DNA of 11,816 bases, from assembly GCA_963605535.1 (NCBI GenBank), contig CAVCXB010000093.1:1-11816 (forward strand). Direction: 5' to 3'. The DNA is from Anthropogastromicrobium chipingensis_A (lineage in GTDB: Bacteria; Bacillota; Clostridia; Lachnospirales; Lachnospiraceae). A program made the translations under genes and the position numbers. Positions 5,930 through 11,816 of this stretch are shown in pieces (within the stretch, counting starts at the first letter, position 1; each line of letters starts with the position of its first letter). Below the pieces are notes generated by a model that was not told where the DNA came from, ran no database searches, and worked only from the letters and a program-made list of their open reading frames with translations.

Positions 5930-7434
5930 GAAAGGATGGGATGAAAACATGTAAAATGACAACATCCAAATCCGAAAGATTCAAAATAAAAAAAGCCAGA
6001 ATGGGGAAAGCCAGCATAACCGTATTTTTGTCGTTGCTCACGATTTTGTTTATTGGATTTATTATGGCAATGACAGAGCATGCAAGGATCTTTGGTTTGC
6101 GTCAGCGATTAACGTCAGCTACGGATTCGGCGATGGATTCACTGTTTTCAATGTATGATCGCGATTTGCTTGACGAATTTGATCTGTTGCTTTTGAATGA
6201 AACAAATTTGAAGGATAGCAAAGAGCCCAAGGATATTGTAGAACAGTATTTGACGATGAATTTGAATTCAAAATCCGATCATCTGTTGTTATCTGGAAAT
6301 CTGTATATGGGAAATAATGCTTCTGTTGAAATCGAAAACACGGTTTCTGTTATTGAAAATGAGGGAGAACTGTTTGCGCGCAGCATATTGGAATTTATGA
6401 AGTATCGAACGCTTGGCATTGCGCTTGAAAAAGTGCAGGAGCAGTTAGAAGACCTCAAAAAAGGCGAAGATGCAAAGACAGAGGCACAAAAAGAACAAGA
6501 TCAAGAAAAAGAAGGTGTTAAGGAGCAGCTTGCCCAAAAAACAGAGGAAGAACAAGAGCAGTATAAGGATGTTCTGAAGGAAAGTTGGCTAGATAAAATT
6601 GAAGAACTGAAGGAAAATGGATGGTTGAATTTTGTGCTTCCATTTGATCAGGCAGCATCTGGTTATGCAGTAACGGCGTCGGATCTTCCATCGAAATGGA
6701 GAACCGTAAATTTTACATGGTACCATTCGGCAATCAGTGAAATTGAGGAAAGCTTTTTGTTTACCGAGTATCTTTTGGAGCACTGCCGCTGTTTTACAAG
6801 TGGTGAGAAAACAAAGGGCATGGCTTACGAGTTAGAATATATCTTAAATGGAAAGACAACCGATAAGGAAAACTTAAAGTCGACTGTAAATTCACTTCTT
6901 CTTATGCGAGAAGGATTAAATTTATTTTCTGCGCTGAAAGATCCTATATTGTCCTCACAGGCGCAGACTGCGGCAACGGCACTTGTTGGGTGGACAGGCA
7001 TATATCCGGCTGTAAAATTGACACAGTTTGCCATGCTGGCAGGATGGTCGTTTGCGGAAGCGATTGTGGATGTGCGCACATTGTTAAGCGGTGGGCATAT
7101 TCCGATTATCAAAAATGCGGAGAGTTGGACGTTATCATTTTCGCAGATCGCAGATTTCCTGGATGGTGATTTGTTTTTGACGGCAAAAGAACAGGATGGA
7201 TTAGCGTATGATGCATATTTGAGACTTCTTCTATATGCGAAAGGAAGAAGTGATCGAAGATATTATACAATGGATGTGATTCAACTTCGCATGCGGGAAA
7301 ACAATCCGTCTTTTTCAATGGCGGATTGCCTCGGAGCAGTTGAGGTTTCCACAAAGATGGTCGCCGCACCAATTTTTTACAGCTTTGGCGGCAAGGGGTA
7401 TGAGCTGTCCTGTTCACAGAGTCGTATGTATTGA
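5926..7434 (+). CDS. DUF5702-like, TadG-like pilus-associated membrane protein
   Basis: A 502-residue protein with one N-terminal membrane helix (about 30-49, ASITVFLSLLTILFIGFIM) and the rest predicted outside the cell. The start at 5926 overlaps the flp stop (ATGA), suggesting coupling; an in-frame ATG at 5941 follows AAAGGA and is an alternative. The segment after the helix (GLRQRLTSATDSAMDSLFSM) resembles the N-terminal region of TadG/TadE-type pilus proteins, but the pseudopilin Glu is absent (SITVF where TadE has LTVEA). Residues about 166-232 are very rich in Glu, Lys and Gln and probably form a coiled coil. The remaining region (about 235-500) has no motif I recognise. From memory, proteins of this plan in clostridial tad loci carry the DUF5702 label. 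The role, possibly a minor component or anchor of the pilus, is inferred from position only. Confidence 0.75.
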   Translation: MRKDGMKTCKMTTSKSERFKIKKARMGKASITVFLSLLTILFIGFIMAMTEHARIFGLRQRLTSATDSAMDSLFSMYDRDLLDEFDLLLLNETNLKDSKEPKDIVEQYLTMNLNSKSDHLLLSGNLYMGNNASVEIENTVSVIENEGELFARSILEFMKYRTLGIALEKVQEQLEDLKKGEDAKTEAQKEQDQEKEGVKEQLAQKTEEEQEQYKDVLKESWLDKIEELKENGWLNFVLPFDQAASGYAVTASDLPSKWRTVNFTWYHSAISEIEESFLFTEYLLEHCRCFTSGEKTKGMAYELEYILNGKTTDKENLKSTVNSLLLMREGLNLFSALKDPILSSQAQTAATALVGWTGIYPAVKLTQFAMLAGWSFAEAIVDVRTLLSGGHIPIIKNAESWTLSFSQIADFLDGDLFLTAKEQDGLAYDAYLRLLLYAKGRSDRRYYTMDVIQLRMRENNPSFSMADCLGAVEVSTKMVAAPIFYSFGGKGYELSCSQSRMY

Positions 7435-7450
7435 GGGAAGGAGGTACACA

Positions 7451-8383
7451 ATGAGACAGGCAGGCGTTCAAAAAAAGGCATTCAAAAAAGATTCCAGGTA
7501 TCAGCCATATTGCTTTTGGGGCGCTTGCCTGCGCTGCAAAGCGTCATTAACGGTTGAGGCAAGTATTGTGCTGCCAATCTTTCTTAGTGTTATCATGGCA
7601 TTGCTGTCATTTTTTGAGGTATTGCAGATTCAGACACGTATTCAGAGTGGAATGAAGGAGGCGGTCACAAAAGCTTGCGGTTATTACTATCTGCTTGAAA
7701 ATTCTGACGAGGCTGAAAAGGTAGGAGGAGAAGATGCGGATGATCTTGCCATGCTTTTGGTGCAGGGCGGGATTACAACGGCTTACTTAAAGCAAAAGCT
7801 TTTCTATTCGGTTGGAAGAGAATTTCTTGACCGATCTTGGATTGCAGGTGGGCAGAATGGACTGACCGTATTGGGATCGAGATTTCCGGATGAGCAGGGG
7901 AATCTGGATCTTATGGTGACCTATCGGGTGAAAGTCCCATTTCTGCCAGGAAACGTTGGTTCACTTCTTCTTACGCAGCGGGAGTGTCAGCGCGTGTGGA
8001 GTGGAAACAAAGCGCCAGCAGGAAATAACGAAAGCAAGGAAGAAGAGACAAAGGAGGATGTGCTTGTATACATAACCGAGACGGGAAGTGTGTATCATAC
8101 GAGTTTGGATTGTTCCTATCTGAAGCTTTCGGTGCAGCAAATTCGTCATAATGAGGTGATCAATTATCGCAGCGAGGACGGAAGCAAATATTATGCATGC
8201 GAACGATGTGAGAAGGGTGGAAGCGGCTTCTGGGTGTATATCACGTCAAGCGGAAACCGATTTCATACGGATCCAAACTGCTCGGCACTCAGGCGAAATG
8301 TGCAGTCTGTCTGGCTTTCAGAGGTTCGTGACCGTCACTGCTGCAGCCGCTGTGCAAAGGGAGAGGAGGAATCTGCACCATGA
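7451..8383 (+). CDS. TadE-like pseudopilin with two C-terminal Cys/His modules
   Basis: TadE-type proteins are membrane pseudopilins needed for Flp pilus assembly. ATG 7451 follows AAGGAGGT (7438-7445), giving 310 residues; the frame is open further upstream inside the previous gene. The TadE signature KASLTVEASIVLPIFL (about 30-45) starts a single membrane helix to about residue 58, with the pseudopilin-type Glu at about 36. A mixed region follows to about 190. Two tandem copies of one module end the protein. Module 1 (206-253) begins VYITETGSVYH and has His216, Cys221 and CERC 250-253. Module 2 (262-301) begins VYITSSGNRFH and has His272, Cys277 and CSRC 298-301. The H-x4-C plus CxxC pattern suggests zinc binding, or disulfides since the region should be extracellular. 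The stop overlaps tadV (ATGA). Similar modules occur, as I recall, after other secreted domains in Firmicutes. Confidence 0.8.
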   Translation: MRQAGVQKKAFKKDSRYQPYCFWGACLRCKASLTVEASIVLPIFLSVIMALLSFFEVLQIQTRIQSGMKEAVTKACGYYYLLENSDEAEKVGGEDADDLAMLLVQGGITTAYLKQKLFYSVGREFLDRSWIAGGQNGLTVLGSRFPDEQGNLDLMVTYRVKVPFLPGNVGSLLLTQRECQRVWSGNKAPAGNNESKEEETKEDVLVYITETGSVYHTSLDCSYLKLSVQQIRHNEVINYRSEDGSKYYACERCEKGGSGFWVYITSSGNRFHTDPNCSALRRNVQSVWLSEVRDRHCCSRCAKGEEESAP

Positions 8384-8874
8384 CACAGCTTCGGTGGAGT
8401 CTATTGCTTCTTTTCTTTTTCATTCCGGCGGCAACGGATTTGCTATTTTTTCAAGTATCGGTGAGTTGGATTGTGGGATGTACAGGAATGGCATTTCTTT
8501 GGGATCTTTTTGCAAATTGGGGAATGATTGATATTGGTATGTGTTTGATTCCGGGAATGTTGCTTTTTGTTTTATCACGCGTAAGCAATGGCATTGGTAT
8601 AGGAGATGTGCTCTGTGCATTTTTAATCGGGAGCGTATGTGGTGTGAGAATTGGGCTGGAAATCTTGTTTGGAGGCAGTGTGTTATGCTTTTTTGGACAG
8701 GTTAGTTGTATGGTCACTCAGGCAACAAAGCAAAAATGGCAAAAAAAAGGAATGAGACTATGTGTGGCAGAGGAAAGAGTAGAAAAAATACAGATACAAA
8801 GCGAAATGCCATTTGTACCATGGCTTCTGGCTTCCATTTTCATAAACTGGATTTTGCAGGCGATGTCTGTTTAA
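8380..8874 (+). CDS. tadV: TadV/CpaA-like A24 prepilin peptidase
   Basis: Membrane aspartyl protease that would cleave the Flp prepilin after Gly and possibly the TadE-type pseudopilins. The ATG at 8380 overlaps the stop of the preceding gene (ATGA). The 164-residue protein is almost entirely hydrophobic helices. The two catalytic aspartates of the A24 family are visible: Asp20 in PAATDLLFF at the end of the first helix, and Asp76 in the GxGD motif of GIGIGDVLCA. There is no N-terminal methylase domain, as usual for TadV. A hydrophilic stretch (about 112-145) precedes the last helix. Its 3' part overlaps the next gene by 115 bases. Family and role are confident from the two motifs plus context. 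Confidence 0.88.
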   Translation: MTQLRWSLLLLFFFIPAATDLLFFQVSVSWIVGCTGMAFLWDLFANWGMIDIGMCLIPGMLLFVLSRVSNGIGIGDVLCAFLIGSVCGVRIGLEILFGGSVLCFFGQVSCMVTQATKQKWQKKGMRLCVAEERVEKIQIQSEMPFVPWLLASIFINWILQAMSV

Positions 8875-9473
8875 ATGATGCTTTAACTGGTTTCTTATCG
8901 CGAATAAGAACGATTTTGTCAGATGAAGCAAGAAGAACTGGTTTGTGGGTTGCAGCAAGCTTTACCGTGGAGGCAAGTCTGATTTCGATGACGGTAATCA
9001 TGGCAGTTTTTCTGTGCATGTATTATGGTTTTTTTCTTCATGATAAGACGATATTGGAGGAGGTATCTTCACAGGCAGCACATAAAGCAATGCTATTTGT
9101 CACGGAAAATAGCGATATGGAGGAAGGCTTTTTCGACTGGGAAGCGCTTCAGGAAAAAGGGCTTTTGTGGCGGTTGGCAAAGAATACAGCAAATACAGGC
9201 GCGACACCTGAATATGTGGGCAAACGCGTGTCAGGTGAACTTTTGGCTTGTGATATGCCAGAGTTTTCTGTAGTGTCCAATCCTGGGAGTGTTCAGATTA
9301 CATACAGAGCACATATTCGGTTGCCACTTTTTTCGATCATGCGTGCCTGGGGTGTTCCATCAGAGATAACGGGAAGTGTTCAGGTACGTGAATCCAAACA
9401 AGAAGAATTTATTCGTCTGATAAGGGGAATTCTTCGGGACAAAGAGCAGGAAGAGAAGGCAGAAAGTGGATAA
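8760..9473 (+). CDS. Second TadE-like pseudopilin
   Basis: I start at ATG 8760 because AAAGGA (8746-8751) sits eight bases upstream; in-frame ATGs at 8706 and 8820 have no comparable site. The product has 237 residues. The first 65 residues are polar and basic. AASFTVEASLISMTVIMAVF (about 65-84) is the TadE motif with pseudopilin-type Glu, followed by one membrane helix to about 92. The rest (about 93-225) would be extracellular, with a segment VQITYRAHIRLPLFS that matches the strand common in TadE C-termini, and ends in a charged tail. The long start overlap with tadV suggests that the N-terminal extension is tolerated sequence. It probably acts with the first TadE-like protein, though TadF-like is an equally good label. 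Confidence 0.8.
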   Translation: MCGRGKSRKNTDTKRNAICTMASGFHFHKLDFAGDVCLNDALTGFLSRIRTILSDEARRTGLWVAASFTVEASLISMTVIMAVFLCMYYGFFLHDKTILEEVSSQAAHKAMLFVTENSDMEEGFFDWEALQEKGLLWRLAKNTANTGATPEYVGKRVSGELLACDMPEFSVVSNPGSVQITYRAHIRLPLFSIMRAWGVPSEITGSVQVRESKQEEFIRLIRGILRDKEQEEKAESG

Positions 9474-9546
9474 GAAAGAATAAAACTTGCATGAAAGTAA
9501 GCAGTAGAAACAGTACATATGCAGTATATAGTAGGAAGGTGACAAA

Positions 9547-10551
9547 ATGGCGCAGATGGAAGTATCATACAGCAGACGGCTGGATTATCAATATATGATA
9601 ATTGATGTAGGTGAGGATGTCGTATCCGATTATCGGCTGTCCATGTTGATTCATAATCGGATTGATGGTTTTTTGCCTGTACATATACAGCAGATGAATG
9701 GAAAAAGTACACTGAACTATGAGATTACGTCATTGGAGGATCTTCCTTCATTTCTAGATGCAAGAAAAATCACATATGACGAGATGGTATCACTTCTTTT
9801 GCAATTTTGCAGCGCAGTTTCGGAGGTGGGAAGGTATCTGCTGGACGGGGAAGGAATCTTGCTTGAACCACAGTACATTTTTGTGTCAAAAAGTCTGGAA
9901 CGGGTACGCTTTTGCTATTATCCCTATTCACATATGCCGCTGTATCAAGCCGTTAATGTACTTTGTCGCTTTTTAATCGACCACATTGACTATGATGATC
10001 GAAAAAGTCTTGAACTGGCGTATGGGCTTTTTCAGGAGAGCCTAAAAGAAAATCTATCCATACGTGTTATTGTGGGATGCATTAAAAACAGACTGGAAGA
10101 TGGAGAAACAAGGCCAAAAGAAGAAAAATTGGAAGAAGTCCGATTACAAGAAGGAGAGTTAAAAGAAAGCGAGTTAAAAGAAAGAGAATTAAAAGAAAAA
10201 TCAGAACCGAAAACAGAGATACTGTCTAACGCTACCTTACAGTTAAAAACAGAAAAAGGAGGAAAGGATTCACAGCCACAATCCTCAAAACTTAAAACAG
10301 ACTTAAAGATACCAAAAGAGCGCTCGCAGATGCAGCAGCAAACAAAACGCAGAGAGCTTGTATGGTCAATCGTTGGCACCTTGCTTGTCATTGCGATTTT
10401 GGGATATGCATTGTTTACCGCAGGAAGGCGACTCTTGCAATTGGAAATTGTGAGTGAAAATATGTTGATTGTGGCGGGGCTCCTAATAGCAGTTGTAGCA
10501 GTGGCTACTGGGGCTGTAGCATATGGAATATTGAAACGGCGGATACCATAG
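9547..10551 (+). CDS. DUF6382-like accessory membrane protein, apparently lacking its FHA domain
   Basis: ATG 9547 follows AGGAAGGTGA (9533-9542). The 334-residue protein has a soluble N-terminal domain (1 to about 190) with DYQYMIIDVGEDVVSDYRLS, a central LLEPQYIFV and LAYGLFQESLKENLSIR. I recall this pattern as DUF6382, found at the end of clostridial tad loci. A charged linker (about 190-268) holds tandem ELKES-type repeats. Two membrane helices follow (about 272-291 and 304-327), and the protein ends at KRRIP. Relatives I remember continue after the helices into a cytoplasmic FHA domain that binds phosphothreonine; here nothing follows and an inverted-repeat element begins at the next base. 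Truncation is therefore likely but not proven. The original function is unknown; a link between pilus machinery and Ser/Thr kinase signalling is a guess from the relatives. Confidence 0.7.
   Translation: MAQMEVSYSRRLDYQYMIIDVGEDVVSDYRLSMLIHNRIDGFLPVHIQQMNGKSTLNYEITSLEDLPSFLDARKITYDEMVSLLLQFCSAVSEVGRYLLDGEGILLEPQYIFVSKSLERVRFCYYPYSHMPLYQAVNVLCRFLIDHIDYDDRKSLELAYGLFQESLKENLSIRVIVGCIKNRLEDGETRPKEEKLEEVRLQEGELKESELKERELKEKSEPKTEILSNATLQLKTEKGGKDSQPQSSKLKTDLKIPKERSQMQQQTKRRELVWSIVGTLLVIAILGYALFTAGRRLLQLEIVSENMLIVAGLLIAVVAVATGAVAYGILKRRIP
10141..10200 (+). repeat. 15-bp in-frame tandem repeat (ELKES-type)
   Basis: Three near-identical 15-mers, GAGTTAAAAGAAAGC and variants, occupy 10156-10170, 10171-10185 and 10186-10200. 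A degenerate fourth copy lies at 10141-10155. They encode ELKES, ELKER and ELKEK inside the charged linker of the DUF6382-like protein. The unit keeps the reading frame, so copy number can change by slippage without breaking the gene. Confidence 0.88.
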
Positions 10552-10635
10552 CGTTACAGTTCACGGATCAACCAATGTTTATGGCAAAGTCCTGAGGTGA
10601 CTGGCTTTTCGTAACCCTGCCCGTGAATAGTAACG
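10552..10635. repeat. 84-bp inverted-repeat element directly after the DUF6382-like gene
   Basis: CGTTACAGTTCACGG (10552-10566) and CCGTGAATAGTAACG (10621-10635) are reverse complements at 13 of 15 positions. They enclose 54 bases that contain a further small stem (AGTC/GACT). As RNA or single-stranded DNA this would be a long hairpin. It could be a REP- or MITE-like palindromic repeat, or a terminator without a T-run. From memory, palindromes ending in similar GTTCAC/GTAAC sequences recur in Lachnospiraceae genomes, but I cannot check copy number here. Confidence 0.55.
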
Positions 10636-10673
10636 TATCTACAATACAAGTATGCTGTGTTCTAAAGTCTTTC

Positions 10674-10702
10674 TTGCAATTTAACCGGATTTATACTATA
10701 TT
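10674..10702 (+). promoter_or_regulatory. Possible promoter upstream of the tnpB-like gene
   Basis: TTGCAA (10674-10679) and TATATT (10697-10702) are 17 bases apart in an AT-rich gap. It would give a leader of about 170 nt before the tnpB-like start. The remainder of 10703-10800 shows nothing I can name. Confidence 0.35.
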
Positions 10703-10800
10703 GTGTAAAGGGAAACAGTAGAAAATATGTACGAAGCCACATGTACAATATCAATGTTACGATTGTTTGATCTGTAAACTATCGTAAGAAAATCATTACA

Positions 10801-10836
10801 CTGAAAATTGAATCTTACATGAAAGATTCCATTCAG
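10801..10836. repeat. Imperfect hairpin, candidate left-end structure of an IS605-type element
   Basis: GAATCTT (10810-10816) pairs with AAGATTC (10823-10829) around a six-base loop. An outer CTGAA (10801-10805) pairs with TTCAG (10832-10836) across an unequal internal loop. It is preceded by TTAC at 10796-10799. IS200/IS605 elements carry subterminal imperfect palindromes read by TnpA and often insert next to short tetra- or pentanucleotides. This may be the left end, but the true boundary cannot be fixed without related copies. Confidence 0.45.
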
Positions 10837-10877
10837 AGGATTACAAAATCAAACCAATCGAAATGAAAGGGGGATTT

Positions 10878-11753
10878 ATGCCAAGAGCAAGAAAGAAAAA
10901 GAACAGTTCTTTTCAGACTACCATTACAAAGAGTGTTTTTCTATATGGCCGGCCGAATAAAGAAAAGCTTGTTACCTTGCAGCAGATGCAGAATTCGTAT
11001 ACGGCTCTCATCAATCGTAACATTGAGCTATTAGAAAAGAATCCTGCTATCGTACTTCAACTGGTAAAGAACGATAAGAAAGATCCAGAAATGCAAAAGC
11101 TGGAAAAGGCCATTCGTCCGAAAGGAATCAACTCTGCGTTTTGCCAGAATGCATTTGATGCGGCAGTCGTGCAGGTATCAAGTCGTTTGAACAATATCCG
11201 GTTTGATCTTTTGTCAGAAGGGATGGGGATATTCGCCCAGTCAAAGGTATTGTTTGCCATGTCAATCATGGGATGTTCAAAACAAAAAATCAAGAAAACC
11301 GTTACAGCATATGTGGACAGCATTTCCAAGGATACACTGACTGCGATTGAGAGATTGGATATCAAAGAGTTCAATAAGAGTCGCAAGATGAATGGAATGT
11401 TTTCTACATTTGCTCGCGGAAAGCTTCAAAGAAAGCTGATGGAAGCATTGAATCAAAAAGGATGTGACTTTTTCGAAGTCGAGCCTGATTTTACAAGTCA
11501 GGTGTGCCCAGTATGCAGCAATCTAAATGGAGAGAATCGACATTCAAAAGGATTCTGCTGTACAAACTGCGGCTATCAGGATGATGCAGACCCCGTTGGT
11601 GCTGTCAATATCCGAAACCGTGCAAGCGATAAAGAGATTCTGGAGTTATGCAAGGAAAATCAATACAATCATAAGAATTTACAGAATGCGATCAAAATCG
11701 TATATGAAAAACGACATGTCGCGTACAAGGAAGCACAAGCAGCATCTGCATGA
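10878..11753 (+). CDS. TnpB-family (IS605 OrfB) protein lacking the RuvC-I segment
   Basis: TnpB proteins are RNA-guided nucleases of IS200/IS605 elements and ancestors of Cas12. ATG 10878 follows AAAGGGGG (10866-10873). The product has 291 residues; TnpB usually has about 370-420 or more. Residues 12-50 (TTITKSVFLYGRPNKEKL onwards) fit the family N-terminus. RuvC-II Glu is in TAIERLDIKEF (Glu158), the zinc ribbon is CPVC 210-213 with C228 and C231, and RuvC-III Asp238 is in DADPVGAVNIRNR. No RuvC-I motif (a strand ending in GxDxG) occurs anywhere before Glu158, where it should stand roughly 80-90 residues earlier. The joint is probably near residue 136 (MGCSKQ/KIKKTV, about 11283-11291), and the frame is kept. 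DNA cleavage is therefore not expected. It may be a dead deletion derivative or a retained nuclease-dead form; the sequence alone cannot tell. Confidence 0.82.
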   Translation: MPRARKKKNSSFQTTITKSVFLYGRPNKEKLVTLQQMQNSYTALINRNIELLEKNPAIVLQLVKNDKKDPEMQKLEKAIRPKGINSAFCQNAFDAAVVQVSSRLNNIRFDLLSEGMGIFAQSKVLFAMSIMGCSKQKIKKTVTAYVDSISKDTLTAIERLDIKEFNKSRKMNGMFSTFARGKLQRKLMEALNQKGCDFFEVEPDFTSQVCPVCSNLNGENRHSKGFCCTNCGYQDDADPVGAVNIRNRASDKEILELCKENQYNHKNLQNAIKIVYEKRHVAYKEAQAASA

Positions 11754-11816
11754 AAGCAGGTGAGATCCTGCAGCACCTTCAATGATGTTGCAAGATTTCA
11801 TCTGCGAGTAGAGCAG
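11740..11816 (+). ncRNA. Candidate right-end / omega-RNA region of the TnpB element (partial)
   Basis: In TnpB elements the guide RNA overlaps the 3' end of tnpB and runs to the right end. Here several hairpins lie just after the stop codon: GCAGG (11756-11760) with CCTGC (11767-11771), GCAGCA (11770-11775) with TGTTGC (11786-11791, one G-U), and CTGC (11802-11805) with GCAG (11813-11816). The first two share two bases and so exclude each other. CATCTGC is repeated at 11743-11749 and 11799-11805. The window ends before any guide could be read. The RNA assignment is by position and family precedent only. Confidence 0.35.

Larger units (their letters stand above)
10801..11816 (+). mobile_element. 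IS605-group TnpB-only element, right boundary outside the window
   Basis: The unit consists of a left hairpin, a tnpB-like gene and a hairpin-rich 3' end. No TnpA (Y1 HUH transposase) gene is present, as in IS1341-like elements moved in trans. The gene is internally shortened, so the copy is probably not autonomous. Left limit is provisional, and the right limit lies beyond 11816. Confidence 0.55.

Noticed and set aside
10141..10200. CRISPR-like array
   Set aside because: The units are contiguous 15-mers without spacers and lie in frame in a coding linker.
10552..10877. Y1 (TnpA) transposase remnant between the tad cluster and tnpB
   Set aside because: No HUH motif or catalytic-Tyr helix appears in any frame of this gap; only the palindrome, a possible promoter and a hairpin are seen.
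11527..11763. Small plus-strand open frame overlapping the 3' end of the tnpB-like gene
   Set aside because: It is an out-of-frame shadow of the zinc-ribbon region without a ribosome site.

Overview
The window looks like chromosome from a low-to-medium-GC Gram-positive anaerobe of the Clostridia, most likely a gut Lachnospiraceae relative. Three things point there: strong AGGAGG-type ribosome binding sites in front of most genes, a Tad (Flp, type IVc) pilus locus with no outer-membrane secretin or RcpA/CpaC gene, and accessory proteins I recognise from Lachnospiraceae tad loci (DUF5702-like, TadE-like with Cys/His modules, DUF6382-like). The family placement is an inference from protein character and gene order; I could not run a search.

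Layout. Positions 72-490 are the remains of a tRNA-dihydrouridine synthase gene that has lost its middle and changed frame. A strong intrinsic terminator follows at 561-620. The gap 491-941 has no gene. It holds that terminator, an AT-rich stretch with two small palindromes (643-675), a good sigma-A promoter with extended -10 (712-739), and a leader of about 200 nt that can close into a structured RNA. From 942 to 10551 runs one continuous plus-strand pilus cluster, with short gaps or overlaps between genes: tadZ, tadA, tadB, tadC, flp pilin, DUF5702-like protein, TadE-like protein with two Cys/His modules, prepilin peptidase tadV, a second TadE-like protein, and a DUF6382-like membrane protein. 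The gap 10552-10877 holds an 84-bp inverted-repeat element, a possible promoter and a hairpin. Positions 10878-11753 encode a TnpB-family (IS605 OrfB-like) protein that has lost the RuvC-I segment. The last 60 bases are rich in hairpins, as expected for the right end and guide RNA of such an element.

How the genes work together. TadZ would position the machine. TadA is the hexameric motor ATPase, and TadB and TadC form the inner-membrane platform. TadV processes the Flp prepilin and possibly the TadE-type pseudopilins. The Flp pilin is the major fibre subunit. The two TadE-like proteins and the DUF5702-like protein are candidate minor or assembly components exposed outside the membrane. The DUF6382-like protein is an accessory membrane protein whose relatives, as I recall them, usually carry an FHA domain that is missing here. 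The cluster appears transcribed from the promoter at 712-739, with a possible second promoter in front of the pilin gene.

Most worth following up: the structured leader in front of tadZ; the TnpB homologue lacking one catalytic segment but still open; the duplicated Cys/His modules on a TadE-like protein; the large extracytoplasmic insert in TadC; and the apparent loss of the FHA domain exactly where a palindromic element sits.
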